A program made the position numbers and the translations under genes. Under the pieces are notes generated by a model, which was given only the letters and a program-made list of their open reading frames with translations, did not search any database and was not told the DNA's origin. A DNA stretch of 45,642 nucleotides from a virus. Of the stretch, positions 1 through 9,492 are shown one piece after another. Where the stretch lies: IMG/VR virus record IMGVR_UViG_3300030388_000748, positions 1-45,642 of that record; one strand, given 5' to 3'. Positions within the stretch are counted from its first letter, which is position 1. Each line of letters starts with the position of its first letter.

Positions 1-503
1 GCTAAATACTTGTTATCCAAGATAGCTGCATTGTTATTGTTAACTAATTGAACAGTGTAAACAAAACCGTCACCTGCTGGGATAATATCATCAGCTGTGA
101 TGTAAAGTTCAAGTCCATTATACTTATCATAAGTAATAATGTCACCATGTCCAAAAGTTCTTTTGTTAATTTTGATCTTAAATAAAGTACCATCAATACC
201 TTTATTGGTAGATGCTGGTTCAATATCCGCTACAATGTAGGGAAGATCTTGTGCAATAGGAGTTTGCCATTTATACTCACCTCTAGCGTTGTCCACCATG
301 ATTGTATTCTTTCCACCGAATGATGCCATTTGATATAAAGGCATTTCTACCTTCTGAGTCATAGCCCATAAATCAATTGGTCCCATATCCATAGGCTCAG
401 TGTTACCAAGCATTTGGGTTAGGTGATAAGAATCAACATGAGAACTTGCTTTGTAGCTTGTATCTCTTAGGAAAATCCCATTATTTAATACTGGAGTTGC
501 CAT
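1..503 (-). CDS. Major capsid protein, N-terminal part (gene leaves the window on the left)
   Basis: An open frame reads from an ATG at 503 down to base 1 without a stop, giving 167 residues of a longer protein. It begins MATPVLNNGIFLRDTSYKAS and continues with a mixed, soluble, beta-rich sequence. It is the last gene seen in the series terminase, portal, acidic head protein, and this is the position of the major capsid protein in crAss-like and related podoviruses. The assignment is mainly from position, because the HK97-fold core would lie in the missing part. The leader upstream is A/T-rich without a Shine-Dalgarno site, as is usual for Bacteroidetes genes. An alternative is another abundant head protein encoded next to the capsid gene. 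Confidence 0.6.
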   Translation of the reverse strand, partial: MATPVLNNGIFLRDTSYKASSHVDSYHLTQMLGNTEPMDMGPIDLWAMTQKVEMPLYQMASFGGKNTIMVDNARGEYKWQTPIAQDLPYIVADIEPASTNKGIDGTLFKIKINKRTFGHGDIITYDKYNGLELYITADDIIPAGDGFVYTVQLVNNNNAAILDNKYL

Positions 504-557
504 AATTTTGATTGTTTTTGATTAATAATTGTTTTTGTTTATATTTAATTTATCTAA

Positions 558-1874
558 TTAAATTCTTTTAAAAATATTGTTGGATCTTTGGATTTTTCTT
601 TTCCCAGAAGTTCTTGCTGCAACAGGCTCATTGTCTTTAACACCTAATGATGTAGACCCTCCTGAATTAGATTGTTCTGTTTTAAGTTTCCTTACCGTTT
701 TCTCAATTGTTTTCTGTGCACCTTTATCCATAATTTTTGCTTTGTATCCTGAAGGATCTTGCAATAACCATAGTGCCTCAGATATCAATCCATAATTAGG
801 CTCAACAAATTGGTATTTCTCTAATAGGTGACCAAGTAAATTAGTATTTCTACCACTTACTGATGGATACGTAGGTTGTACTAAACCATTATATAACATG
901 GCTTGTGTTTTTTTATCAACCTTGATGTCTCCAATAGCTCCACCTTTTAATGTTTCATACACATTCTTCATGTATGCTTGAGATGCATTCTCTTGTTGTT
1001 TTTTCTTTAACTCTTGTTCTTGTAGTTTTTGAGCAACAACTTTATCTTGCATCTTATCTAATTTAGGTTTGAACTTAGAAGCTTGCGTTTCTAATTTACC
1101 TAAATCTTTCCAAATTTCTATTTCTTCTTGTATCTCTTCTGCAGTACCATATCCAGTAGCTCCAAGATAATTCTTTATGATAGTTTCCTGATCACTTGAA
1201 TTTTTAACATTTAAAGACTTATGTCCTTCCACTTGTGCAAGTGTAGAAAATAATCCTTTTAAATCTTGTCCTCCATCAGCTACATATCTAGCAGCTACTT
1301 GAAGTTCTTGTGGTAAACTTTCAAAGAATTGTTTTGGCGTTTCTCTCCTTACTTCATTTGCCTTTTCTTCTAAGTTAGCTTCAATAAGCTCTTCCCAATC
1401 TTTAGCACTATATTCTGCTAAGTCTTTATCATCATCAAATGCAACAATTTTGTCATCCTTGATTAATTTTGCAAAGACATCAGATATACCATTAATTGGT
1501 TTTCTACCTCTTTTCTCTTTCTTTTCATCCTCTTCATCCATTTGATCTAGAGAATCAATTACATCAGATATTTCTTCTTTAGTTTCAGTTCCAGTTTCTG
1601 CAACTGGTTCATCAGGGTCAGTAAGAGTATCATTACTTTCTTCATCTTTTTCTTCTACTTTAGAAGTTATATCATCTACTCCATCATTATCAGGATCTGC
1701 AAATGACATGTCTGACTTTTCATTTAAGCCAGAAAAGATATTCTTTTGTTTAACATCAGTTTTTTCATCAGGTGTAATAACATCTGCTCCGCTTGGTGCA
1801 GCATTGAATATTTCATCTAGATTAATGTCTAATGTTTCTACTTTACTATTCACGTTCTCAGTTTTTGTACTCAT
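558..1874 (-). CDS. Acidic head-assembly protein, possible scaffold (438 aa)
   Basis: This 438-residue protein lies between portal and capsid genes, where many phages encode a scaffold or prohead protein. The first 130 residues are very rich in Asp, Glu, Ser and Thr and look disordered. A short basic patch (KKEKRGRKP, near residue 118) follows, then a probable helical region with a Lys/Gln-rich coiled-coil stretch near residues 270-300. The C-terminus is Lys/Arg-rich and ends KRKIQRSNNIFKRI. An acidic disordered head, helical middle and basic tail fit a scaffold that binds capsid protein, but I see no family motif and no protease signature. It is spaced 54 bases from the capsid gene and 119 from portal, suggesting one late transcript. 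Confidence 0.55.
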   Translation of the reverse strand: MSTKTENVNSKVETLDINLDEIFNAAPSGADVITPDEKTDVKQKNIFSGLNEKSDMSFADPDNDGVDDITSKVEEKDEESNDTLTDPDEPVAETGTETKEEISDVIDSLDQMDEEDEKKEKRGRKPINGISDVFAKLIKDDKIVAFDDDKDLAEYSAKDWEELIEANLEEKANEVRRETPKQFFESLPQELQVAARYVADGGQDLKGLFSTLAQVEGHKSLNVKNSSDQETIIKNYLGATGYGTAEEIQEEIEIWKDLGKLETQASKFKPKLDKMQDKVVAQKLQEQELKKKQQENASQAYMKNVYETLKGGAIGDIKVDKKTQAMLYNGLVQPTYPSVSGRNTNLLGHLLEKYQFVEPNYGLISEALWLLQDPSGYKAKIMDKGAQKTIEKTVRKLKTEQSNSGGSTSLGVKDNEPVAARTSGKRKIQRSNNIFKRI

Positions 1875-1993
1875 AATATTTGTTGGTTTTAATATTAATA
1901 CTTTCTATACATATATAATATAAGAATAAACTTTTGGATTAAACTTATAATATGTTATAAAATTAAAAGTATTTTGCAGTATATAGCTAACAG

Positions 1994-4753
1994 TTATTTT
2001 TTATCCTTTTTTCTGTCTGCTTTTGGTGCATCATACTTATTTTTGTTTTCTCTTGCTATATCTAGTTTAGTTTGTGCAATGGATTTTTGTGCATTGATTT
2101 TTTCTCTTTCAACTTGAAGTCTGCTAGTCTCCATAGAAGTTTTGCTAGCCATTTCTTCACGCTTCATATTTGTTTGATCTTGATATCTAGATGTTTCTCT
2201 AATATCTTTCATAGCGTCTTGATAATCAGATACCTGATTTTCATTTATATCTACAGCTGCTCCAAACCCAGCTGATCTTATTTCTGCTAATGTGATATTA
2301 TTCTGTCTATCTTTCTCATTTTCTTGCATATCAACTTGCAACTTCATTTGCTCTTCTTGCTGTTTAGCTTGAATTGCTTGTTCTTGCATTTGTTGTTGTT
2401 GTTGCATGTCTTGTTGTCTTTCTTGAGCTACTCTTGATTCTGAATCTTTTAATATATCTGACACTTCTGCTATTGAATCTGCTTTAACTATGTTTCCTAA
2501 TTCAAAGATGCTTGCTCCAGTTGTGTTATTAGTTAAAGCCATTTGCTTTAAATTTTCTAGAATAGCTCTGTGATTAGTTTTAGTAGTTGCAAAGATATTA
2601 AAATCTCTGAGTAATAGGTCAGTTCCATTAATACTAAAATTTATTTTTTCTGCCTCAGAAGAAATATAGCTTAGTCTAACACTTGGATTAGTACTATTAT
2701 AATATTGTGCTAGGTCAGTTCTCATCTGATGTACTCTAGGCATCAACTGATCTGAATGCTCTACAAAATACTTCTCTGTTTGAGCGTATGATTGTTGCAT
2801 AGCCTGAACTACCCCTGTAGCTGTTTGAGCTGATACAGCTCCTCCTAGACGTTGTGGGTTGATTCCTATAGCATCAAAGCACTGTTGTTTAAAGTAATTA
2901 GCTAATTGTATTCTAGACATCAATCTACTAGTCTGCTCCATATTAAGAGTTTGATAGTGATTGAAGTTAGTTGCATTCTCTGTATTAGTAATAGATGTAT
3001 CCAGAGGTAGCATTTGAAAGTCCTTCATAGCTACAAATGCTTTAGCATAATTGTTTTTACCCCAATCTTCTCCCATTGAGTGACGTGGTAATGCATTTTG
3101 ATCAAACATAATTATTGTTCCTAACTCATCTATTAGGATATCAGCAATCTGATTATTAACCATGTTATAACCAACTTGATATGCTTTCATTAAGTCTACT
3201 AATGATGTTGATCTAGTATTTCTATCTGAAAATACTCTTCCTTCTACAGGAAGCTTACATCCATAAAGAGTATTGTTTCCTTTAAATTGGAAAGGTAATC
3301 TTCCTGGCTTAGTTCTATTAATACCTAAGTATATAGGATTAATATTATCTCCCATAGTAGATCTCCACATGGCAGGTAAATTTGGTCCTACTTTAACTCC
3401 ACCCCAAGTTTCATTGATCCATATCCATTCTATATGTTCTCCTTGTAATAAGTTTTCCTTAGTTTTATTTTTAAATATTGTTGTATCATATACAGCTTTC
3501 TCTGTAACCTTAAATGTTTCATCAATAATCTCTTGTACTACTGAACCATCTGTTTCAATTTTAGTTAAATGACCAACTTTTCTTTGTGTCTTCCAATATA
3601 TTGTAGAAACTCTCATTAAGTTACCTTCATCTAATGGAGTCATATCCTCAGAACTGTCAAGTATCTCACTAATGATATCTCCTCCTACAGCTGGATCATT
3701 CCAATAGTTACTAGTATACTGTCTGTATGCTAGACCTGGCATTTGTGTATTCCATTCATGTGATTGAGAAGCATCATAATATGATCCATCATTTTGATAT
3801 CCATTAACTTGGTATTGTGCTGACCTAGCTGGGTATATTCTTTGTAAAGATTCTAATTGCTTAGCATCCATTAAGTATCCATATTTGTCAACTACATCTG
3901 ACACAGTCATTAGATCACACTTACCTACATAGTTAGAATCAGATATATATCTTTGATCAGGTGATTTTTGATAAAAAGTAAGTACAGGATTCCATAGCTC
4001 TACATCATAGTCATCTTCTAACATTCTAAAATGCCAGAACTCTCTATCTGCAACAAGCATATCTCTAAAGCCTCTCTCTTCTAGTTCTTGCATATGAAAT
4101 CTTTCTTCATCTACTGCAAGCTGATGGGATGCCCATTCTTCTACCATGCTTCTATAACTCTTACTAAAAAAGTCTTCTATTTCAGGTAGTGTTTTTAAAT
4201 TTTCTGGATTAAGTTGTTGCTTTGCTTCTTCTGAAGATGGATCTAATCCCATCTCAATCATATTCATTACAAGTGTTCTCTCAGCATTAGCTAATAATGT
4301 TTCTTCTACTTGTTCTCTTTTTTGTTCAAGCATCTCATTATAAGATGTATCATCTACAGCTCTAAATTGTACTTTAGAATATCTTTTAGAAAACTCTCCA
4401 GATAATACATTTATTACATTAGGAACAATTGGATAAAACTTTAGTTCTAAAGCTGACTCATTTTCTTGAGTCAATACATCCATCATCTCTTTGTAATCAT
4501 TATCAGGTTCAACTATATAATCAGTTTTATCAATTATACCTTGAGCTAATTTATAATTTTTTAATAGCCTTCTTGCATTGATACGCAAAAATTCTATACC
4601 TTGTAGTTCTAACCAATCTAAATTCCAAGCTGCCCAATCATCAGTTTTCTGAGAGTAAGGTAGAAACTGTGTTGGTTGTGTTAAACTAGAGAATGAAGAA
4701 CCACCCTCTGATTTAGCACCATTCTTTAATTGCATTGCATTTAATACTCTCAT
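1994..4753 (-). CDS. Portal protein (919 aa)
   Basis: A large protein directly downstream of the terminase gene (16-base gap) and before the head proteins, the standard place of the portal, the dodecameric ring through which DNA enters and leaves the capsid. The length is typical of the large portals of crAss-like phages and other big podoviruses. The central part is rich in Tyr, Trp and Asp, and residues near 640-660 (AQTATGVVQAMQQSYAQTE) resemble the long helix that lines portal channels. The C-terminal 150 residues are a Gln- and Lys-rich coiled-coil (MQQQQQMQEQ near residue 797), then a strongly basic end. Two Met codons lie close together (residues 1 and 7); I keep the first. The stop codon is part of a 17-base sequence that also follows a gene at 16900. 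Confidence 0.82.
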   Translation of the reverse strand: MRVLNAMQLKNGAKSEGGSSFSSLTQPTQFLPYSQKTDDWAAWNLDWLELQGIEFLRINARRLLKNYKLAQGIIDKTDYIVEPDNDYKEMMDVLTQENESALELKFYPIVPNVINVLSGEFSKRYSKVQFRAVDDTSYNEMLEQKREQVEETLLANAERTLVMNMIEMGLDPSSEEAKQQLNPENLKTLPEIEDFFSKSYRSMVEEWASHQLAVDEERFHMQELEERGFRDMLVADREFWHFRMLEDDYDVELWNPVLTFYQKSPDQRYISDSNYVGKCDLMTVSDVVDKYGYLMDAKQLESLQRIYPARSAQYQVNGYQNDGSYYDASQSHEWNTQMPGLAYRQYTSNYWNDPAVGGDIISEILDSSEDMTPLDEGNLMRVSTIYWKTQRKVGHLTKIETDGSVVQEIIDETFKVTEKAVYDTTIFKNKTKENLLQGEHIEWIWINETWGGVKVGPNLPAMWRSTMGDNINPIYLGINRTKPGRLPFQFKGNNTLYGCKLPVEGRVFSDRNTRSTSLVDLMKAYQVGYNMVNNQIADILIDELGTIIMFDQNALPRHSMGEDWGKNNYAKAFVAMKDFQMLPLDTSITNTENATNFNHYQTLNMEQTSRLMSRIQLANYFKQQCFDAIGINPQRLGGAVSAQTATGVVQAMQQSYAQTEKYFVEHSDQLMPRVHQMRTDLAQYYNSTNPSVRLSYISSEAEKINFSINGTDLLLRDFNIFATTKTNHRAILENLKQMALTNNTTGASIFELGNIVKADSIAEVSDILKDSESRVAQERQQDMQQQQQMQEQAIQAKQQEEQMKLQVDMQENEKDRQNNITLAEIRSAGFGAAVDINENQVSDYQDAMKDIRETSRYQDQTNMKREEMASKTSMETSRLQVEREKINAQKSIAQTKLDIARENKNKYDAPKADRKKDKK

Positions 4754-4769
4754 CTAAAATATATTTAGC

Positions 4770-6962
4770 TTATTTATAATTATTAAAACCTGATCTTCTT
4801 ACTTTTGGACCTGACCCTCCTCTAGAACGTCCAATATTTTTAAAGGGAGTACTATACTTTAATTTACTTATTTTTTCTGAATTTACCAAGGAATTGGTCT
4901 CTGATTCACGTCTTTTAGTATATCCCCTGTTAGACTGTTGTATCTTAACAAATGCAACTAACGCTCCAAAGGCTACTAATCTATCTACGTTTAACCCAGG
5001 AAAATAAGCTAACATTTCTTTTAATAACATAGGATCAGGTATTCTTTCAACACCTAATGTCTGAGTCATTACGTTTCCTTCATCATCTAATTCTTCATCA
5101 ATAGCTTCTCTAATGAATTCAATTGCATAAGATATTAAATGACTTTTAAATAATGTACCAGTATTCTTCCATCCATATTCTTGATAAACAGTTCTGTTTG
5201 ACCCAAGATCTTTTAGAAATAATATTTGTTGTTTAGGTACAAGATATCTTTGTTTCTTTCTTGCAATCATATGCTGAATAAATAGTGAGATGTTATTCTC
5301 TACAATAGTCCAAGCATTATACCATTCAATTATTAACTCTAATTTCTCATGTGTTTTATTGATATCATCAAACCTACCACACCAAGCAGCAACAATTTTA
5401 TCTTTCTCAATAAACTGTTCAGTGTCTCCAGCTGCAGTTGTTCTGATTACTTCTACTGCATTCTTGTATACAAAAATACTACACAAGGAATCTGATGTAG
5501 TTGTCTTTCCTTCTGATACAGGATCAATTGATGCGTAGTATGCTCCAAATTCTGGTCTCTTACTTGCTGGTCTTTCCCAAACAACTAATGCTCCTGTTTT
5601 ATCTGTTGCTTTTCTATTTACTGGAAACTCAGATATAGGTAACTTAGTAGTTCTCTTAGCAACAATACCATCTTGTTCTCTTTCTAATTCAATATGCTCA
5701 TAAGGATATGCTTTCTCCTCTATATGTTTTATCTGCTTACTAAGAATACCTTGAGGGAATACAGATGCTTTTCTATATGCAAATGCTTCAGCAATATTTA
5801 ATGGTTTCTGAGAAATCCTTAATTGGAATTGTTCAGGTCCTAGTTCACTCTTCCATCTACTTCTTTCTATTTCTATGGCTTGTATAGCTTCTTGTATTAA
5901 TGAGTTACCGTGCTTATCTATGTATGGTGGCATAGACCATTGTTCTGGGATAAACAAACCAGCCATTGCTACAGTACCATCTGCATCCATAAGGTTAGTT
6001 TCAACAGCATATATATCATTTGCTACTGGATTTAGTATCATATCCTTCAATGGGTTACATTGTTCTAAATCTCCAACAGATCCTGCAGCTATAAACATTC
6101 CTGTAGTTACCATTCCTGATGACATTGCAGGACGTAGGTACTCATATGTCTGCATCATCTTAGGTGCAATACCTGCTTCTTCATGAAAGAATATACTACA
6201 TGGTCCACCTACACCAGTTGTTGCATTTTTCTCAAATGATGCTCCTTGTATCTTTGATTTTAATCCTCTAGATGTTTTTCTATTTCCTACTTTAACTTCA
6301 ATCTGTTGTTGCCATAACAAAACCTTTTCAGGATTACTAGGTCTATACCAAGCAGTATGTTCATTAAGAAATGTTTTATACTCATCTAAAAACTTCCATG
6401 AACCTTTATCATTAATATAATCTTTAAGTGATGCACCAATTTTACATGTTGCACCTTCTTCAAACCAGTATGTATTAATGATTTTACCCATATGAAAATA
6501 TGAGGAAGCTATCTGACGTTTCTTAAGTATAGCTGAATGTTGATTGTTTAATTCTGCAAGTAACTCATATAGAGCCATGTGATACTGTGCATCTCTTACC
6601 TTTGCAAAACCATATTTCTTTTCTTCTTTATCAAATATAGGTAAGAAGTTTAACCACATGTAATAATCCCTAGTTAAGAACCAAGACTTATCTTTATTTT
6701 TATATATTACTCCTGTTCTGCATTTATTTTTCTGATCTTCCCAATAGGTTGTGAAATCTTTTGATCTAAATGGAGCTCCACAGTACAATCCATCTTTATT
6801 AAATCTTTTAGCCTCAGCATTAAATAGTAAGTTTGTTTCATCAAACTCATATGTACCTGGTTCTTTAAAAAGATCATAGATGTATTCTTGAAAATCTCCA
6901 TCTGTTGAAAACTCAGTAGTTGTCCATTTACCATTATCAAATGTTGGAATGCTTCTACTCAT
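4770..6962 (-). CDS. terL: Terminase large subunit (730 aa)
   Basis: This is the DNA-packaging motor: an ATPase that drives DNA into the prohead, joined to a nuclease that cuts concatemers. The Walker B motif with catalytic Glu is clear at residues 256-262 (SIFFHEE). The expected Walker A region at about 147-160 (KKRQIASSYFHMGK) is non-canonical, as in many crAss-like and T4-like terminases. The C-terminal RNase H-like nuclease begins with the acidic residue in YYASIDPVSEG (D480) and ends with the NVDRLVAFGALVAF segment near 660. The tail is basic and Gly/Arg-rich. The start overlaps the end of the GroES gene by 8 bases, implying translational coupling. No small terminase subunit is recognisable next to it. 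Confidence 0.92.
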   Translation of the reverse strand: MSRSIPTFDNGKWTTTEFSTDGDFQEYIYDLFKEPGTYEFDETNLLFNAEAKRFNKDGLYCGAPFRSKDFTTYWEDQKNKCRTGVIYKNKDKSWFLTRDYYMWLNFLPIFDKEEKKYGFAKVRDAQYHMALYELLAELNNQHSAILKKRQIASSYFHMGKIINTYWFEEGATCKIGASLKDYINDKGSWKFLDEYKTFLNEHTAWYRPSNPEKVLLWQQQIEVKVGNRKTSRGLKSKIQGASFEKNATTGVGGPCSIFFHEEAGIAPKMMQTYEYLRPAMSSGMVTTGMFIAAGSVGDLEQCNPLKDMILNPVANDIYAVETNLMDADGTVAMAGLFIPEQWSMPPYIDKHGNSLIQEAIQAIEIERSRWKSELGPEQFQLRISQKPLNIAEAFAYRKASVFPQGILSKQIKHIEEKAYPYEHIELEREQDGIVAKRTTKLPISEFPVNRKATDKTGALVVWERPASKRPEFGAYYASIDPVSEGKTTTSDSLCSIFVYKNAVEVIRTTAAGDTEQFIEKDKIVAAWCGRFDDINKTHEKLELIIEWYNAWTIVENNISLFIQHMIARKKQRYLVPKQQILFLKDLGSNRTVYQEYGWKNTGTLFKSHLISYAIEFIREAIDEELDDEGNVMTQTLGVERIPDPMLLKEMLAYFPGLNVDRLVAFGALVAFVKIQQSNRGYTKRRESETNSLVNSEKISKLKYSTPFKNIGRSRGGSGPKVRRSGFNNYK

Positions 6963-7233
6963 AGCTTACAATTGCAAATATATCTCCTTCTTGAACTAAT
7001 AAATGCTCAACACCTTGATGTGTCATTGGTGTAGGCATAGCATGTTCTGCATATTGTACAATATCACCTACTGATATCTCTTCTATACTTGATCCTACTC
7101 CTACTACTGTTCCTTTATAAGTTGCCTTTTGAGCCATCTCTGGAATTATTATCCCTGATGCTGTCTTGCTCTGTGCTTTTATTTCCTTTATTAGTAACTT
7201 CTTTCCTACTGGTCTTACTACTTGATTTGTCAT
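6955..7233 (-). CDS. groES: GroES-type co-chaperonin (92 aa)
   Basis: A full-length Cpn10. It starts with the family pattern VRPVGKKLLIKEI, continues with the mobile-loop region SGIIIPE (which contacts GroEL), then YKGTVVGVG and a C-terminal strand that closes the barrel (EGDIFAIV). GroES caps the chaperonin and encloses a folding protein. It sits on the late strand immediately before the terminase gene, which suggests a role in folding head or packaging proteins. A matching full-length GroEL is encoded on the other strand at 37489-39129. Some phages carry only a co-chaperonin (T4 gp31); having both partners, unlinked, is unusual. It could work with the phage GroEL, with the host GroEL, or with both. 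Confidence 0.93.
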   Translation of the reverse strand: MTNQVVRPVGKKLLIKEIKAQSKTASGIIIPEMAQKATYKGTVVGVGSSIEEISVGDIVQYAEHAMPTPMTHQGVEHLLVQEGDIFAIVSYE

Positions 7234-7308
7234 TTGTTGATTTTTTATTGTTAAAATTTATTTCATCCCAATAGCAGAAATGCCATTGAATCTCATTATC
7301 ATCATTTA

Positions 7309-7827
7309 TCATAGTTGATCATAAGCCAATCCCGCTCCACCACGTACTGAGCTTTCTTGTTCTTGTTTCATATCAGTGAATGCACCTTTGTATGATTGTC
7401 TTATTTGTTCAAACTTAGCTGCAGCATTAATCATAGAGTTCATGTTACCGTCTCTCCCGTGTTCTATTGCAGTAACTTCCATATACTTAGCCAATCTATC
7501 AAGCATAGATTTAATACCCACATAAGCTCTGTATGTAGGTGTCTCATATAACTTCTTACACATGTCTATAGCATATCTAATCTTACTATCTTCAGGAGAC
7601 TCTTCTAGTTGTATCTCTTCAATAATAATATCCTCCTTTTCATGCTCAGGCAAATTAAAGAATGGGTTTAAGTCATTATCTGGACAAGTCATATAAAATA
7701 TATATTGATATACTTGCATATGCGTATCTGGATATTCTGTCATTAATGTTTTTAAGAAAGGTAATGCATAACAATGCTCAGTTAATACTACTTTACTATT
7801 TTGAACATCAAATAATCTTATATTCAT
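7309..7827 (-). CDS. Conserved-looking protein of unknown function (172 aa)
   Basis: I do not recognise this protein. It begins MNIRLFDVQNSKVVLTEHCY and contains an acidic segment near residues 80-105, then a helical region (residues 110-160) that ends in a Gly-rich tail. No membrane segment, signal peptide or catalytic motif is visible. It lies three genes upstream of the terminase in the late operon, with a 2-base gap to the nuclease gene before it, so a structural or packaging role is reasonable. Its stop overlaps an ATG that opens a frame running into groES, which I do not count as a gene. Confidence 0.6.
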   Translation of the reverse strand: MNIRLFDVQNSKVVLTEHCYALPFLKTLMTEYPDTHMQVYQYIFYMTCPDNDLNPFFNLPEHEKEDIIIEEIQLEESPEDSKIRYAIDMCKKLYETPTYRAYVGIKSMLDRLAKYMEVTAIEHGRDGNMNSMINAAAKFEQIRQSYKGAFTDMKQEQESSVRGGAGLAYDQL

Positions 7828-7829
7828 AA

Positions 7830-8645
7830 TTATTTATTTTCTTTAACCCACATCATTAATGAATTTACTTCATCTTTTAAATAGGGTAGTTCATATATTT
7901 TTACTGCTTCTAATACTGGTTCACCATTTACATGTTCATTAATTGGATACCCATTGGTATCCTCACCTACTTGTTTAAACTTTACATGTTGAATTACAAG
8001 TTTACCTATTTTAAGTTTAGGGTTATGCTTCTTAATAATATACGCATAAATACTTAGTTGTAGGTTATAATGATTCAGATTACAATCATCTAAATGATTT
8101 ACAGGTTTAAACATTTTATTAGTTATACCTTCCCAATTAGTAAACCCTTTATCTTTTATTTCTTTATTTGTTTTATAGTCAATGATGTTTATATAACCAT
8201 TTACTATTTCTACTATATCTGCCTGACCACATATACCAACTGACTTTAAGTATACTAAATGTTCAGGATATACACCATCATCTACCTTTTGTACTGGTGC
8301 AATTTTTACTCCTTGTTTACTATCAAACAATGGTTTAACAATAGGTACCTCAGTCCCATCACGTTCAATAGTCTTAAAGTCTAACATGTCAGACTCTCTT
8401 TGGTTATGATAAAAATTACCAAGTTTTATAGCTCTATCTGTTTCACCATCCCATGCTGCTATTATTTCTTTTGGGGTCATACCATACCATTTAGAACGTT
8501 TGTTCTTAGATGATTTCTTAGCTTGACCATCTCTGTCAAACTTAGGTTTAAACTTTCCTACTAATGATGTAACACTTACCCAAGATATTTTATCTTGATC
8601 AATGCTTTCATACAAGTGACCTTCTTCTTTAAAGTGTATTGCCAT
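7830..8645 (-). CDS. PD-(D/E)XK-family nuclease (271 aa)
   Basis: A probable RecB/Cas4-like nuclease. The active-site signature is visible: an Asp at residue 143 (GQADIVEIV), then IIDYKT with D156 and K158, giving the D - x(n) - D - x - K pattern. A Lys/Arg-rich N-terminal third (residues 33-60) could bind DNA. The C-terminal part contains the LSIYAYIIK helix expected after the catalytic strands. No Cys cluster for an iron-sulphur site is seen, unlike Cas4 proper. It belongs to the late, minus-strand block, so it may process DNA during packaging or degrade host DNA late. A second nuclease of the same superfamily lies at 33111-34097 in the early block. The start overlaps the preceding small gene by 17 bases. 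Confidence 0.72.
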   Translation of the reverse strand: MAIHFKEEGHLYESIDQDKISWVSVTSLVGKFKPKFDRDGQAKKSSKNKRSKWYGMTPKEIIAAWDGETDRAIKLGNFYHNQRESDMLDFKTIERDGTEVPIVKPLFDSKQGVKIAPVQKVDDGVYPEHLVYLKSVGICGQADIVEIVNGYINIIDYKTNKEIKDKGFTNWEGITNKMFKPVNHLDDCNLNHYNLQLSIYAYIIKKHNPKLKIGKLVIQHVKFKQVGEDTNGYPINEHVNGEPVLEAVKIYELPYLKDEVNSLMMWVKENK

Positions 8646-8823
8646 GGTTATTATTTTTAATATTTGGATTTAATGTGTCATTACTTGACCAAACTAAATT
8701 ATCCGTTGTATTCTCATAACTACAGGAGCAAGTATCTTCTAACAAAGTAATTGCTTCTTCACCTGTAATTTCATTATTAACTAATAGTTCTCCTACAATT
8801 TCTTCTTTACTTAACTTTTCCAT
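8629..8823 (-). CDS. Small acidic protein (64 aa)
   Basis: A 64-residue protein beginning MEKLSKEEIVGELLVNNEIT. The first 30 residues form an amphipathic helical pattern (EEAITLLED), followed by an Asn/Ser/Thr-rich, probably flexible tail with two Cys close together. I do not recognise a family. It is kept because it fills the space between two good genes and overlaps both (17 bases at each end), which is the habit of genes in this operon. Confidence 0.55.
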   Translation of the reverse strand: MEKLSKEEIVGELLVNNEITGEEAITLLEDTCSCSYENTTDNLVWSSNDTLNPNIKNNNHGNTL

Positions 8824-9142
8824 TTGATTCTATTTGTTTAATTATTAATTCCTCAATTTCTTCTGGTACTAACGCTGACCAGTAACCTTTAGGACATTCA
8901 CTTGATAATGATCTGACTTTGAACTTTAAACTACATCCACAATCAGAACAACAAGGCTGTGTTCCTGGAGCCATACAATCATCCCCCTTTGCATCAAACA
9001 AACTGCAAGCAATACATAATTGAAATCTATCAGTAGCTACTGCTTCAACATGTTCTTTTTTAAACATATTGTTTTTAATACCATCTGCAATTTTATCTAT
9101 ATTTTTAAATGCATCAACGTATTTTTTCCAGGGTTTACTCAT
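8807..9142 (-). CDS. Cys-rich putative zinc-binding protein (111 aa)
   Basis: The N-terminal 35 residues are basic and helical. The middle holds seven Cys within about 40 residues (CIAC near 44, then C, then CCSDCGC near 64-70, and a last C near 84), a pattern of two interleaved zinc-binding knuckles. The C-terminus is helical and acidic. Small zinc-ribbon proteins are frequent in late operons of Bacteroidetes phages, but I cannot name the function; nucleic-acid or protein binding are both possible. The start overlaps the IHF-like gene by 4 bases, so the two are probably translated together. Confidence 0.6.
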   Translation of the reverse strand: MSKPWKKYVDAFKNIDKIADGIKNNMFKKEHVEAVATDRFQLCIACSLFDAKGDDCMAPGTQPCCSDCGCSLKFKVRSLSSECPKGYWSALVPEEIEELIIKQIESNGKVK

Positions 9143-9492
9143 TTCTTTCTAAATTGTTTTTTCTTAACTAAGTCTTCTTCCATTTGTTTTAAAGCAGATT
9201 CTAATTCACTTATATCTTTCTGAATATCTTCACTTTTAGCAAATCCATTATATGTTCTTTTAGCAACATTGCCCAACATACTTTTATTTCTCTTAATGGC
9301 TTTTTCAACTTTACTTTTTCTTAATTGGAATGTACCTAATCCTTGAATATATATTCTAGGGTACTCTAATTTAGATAAAGTTTTTCTAACCTTTCCATAG
9401 TAAAAAGATATTAAGTCTTCTACTACTTGTTGATGAACGCCCACTTCTTCAGCAATACCCTTCTTTAGTTCCTTATGAGACTTGGGATTCAT
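9139..9492 (-). CDS. IHF/HU-like DNA-bending protein (117 aa)
   Basis: The order of elements matches the HU/IHF family: a helical N-terminus (KELKKGIAEEVGVHQQVVED), then FYYGKVRKTL, then the beta-arm entry YIQGLGTFQLRKSKV. The family hallmark is I-x-G-x-G-x-F, here IQGLGTF. A charged coiled-coil extension (residues 85-117) replaces the usual end. Such proteins wrap or bend DNA; IHF-like subunits are a recurring component of crAss-like phage late regions, where they may organise DNA for packaging or at the tail. It overlaps its neighbours on both sides (4 and 20 bases). Confidence 0.8.
   Translation of the reverse strand: MNPKSHKELKKGIAEEVGVHQQVVEDLISFYYGKVRKTLSKLEYPRIYIQGLGTFQLRKSKVEKAIKRNKSMLGNVAKRTYNGFAKSEDIQKDISELESALKQMEEDLVKKKQFRKK

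Noticed and set aside
1708-1923. Plus-strand frame opposite the acidic head protein
   Set aside because: It is an antisense shadow of a low-complexity acidic gene; it lacks a plausible start context and would oppose the operon.
7115-7312. A 65-codon frame overlapping groES, opening with ATGA at the end of the 172-residue gene
   Set aside because: Beyond the first 25 codons it reads through the groES start in another frame and becomes a Ser/Lys/Asn/Thr-rich string, as expected of a frame shadow. The first part (NDDNEIQWHFCYWDE) is intriguing but too short to call.
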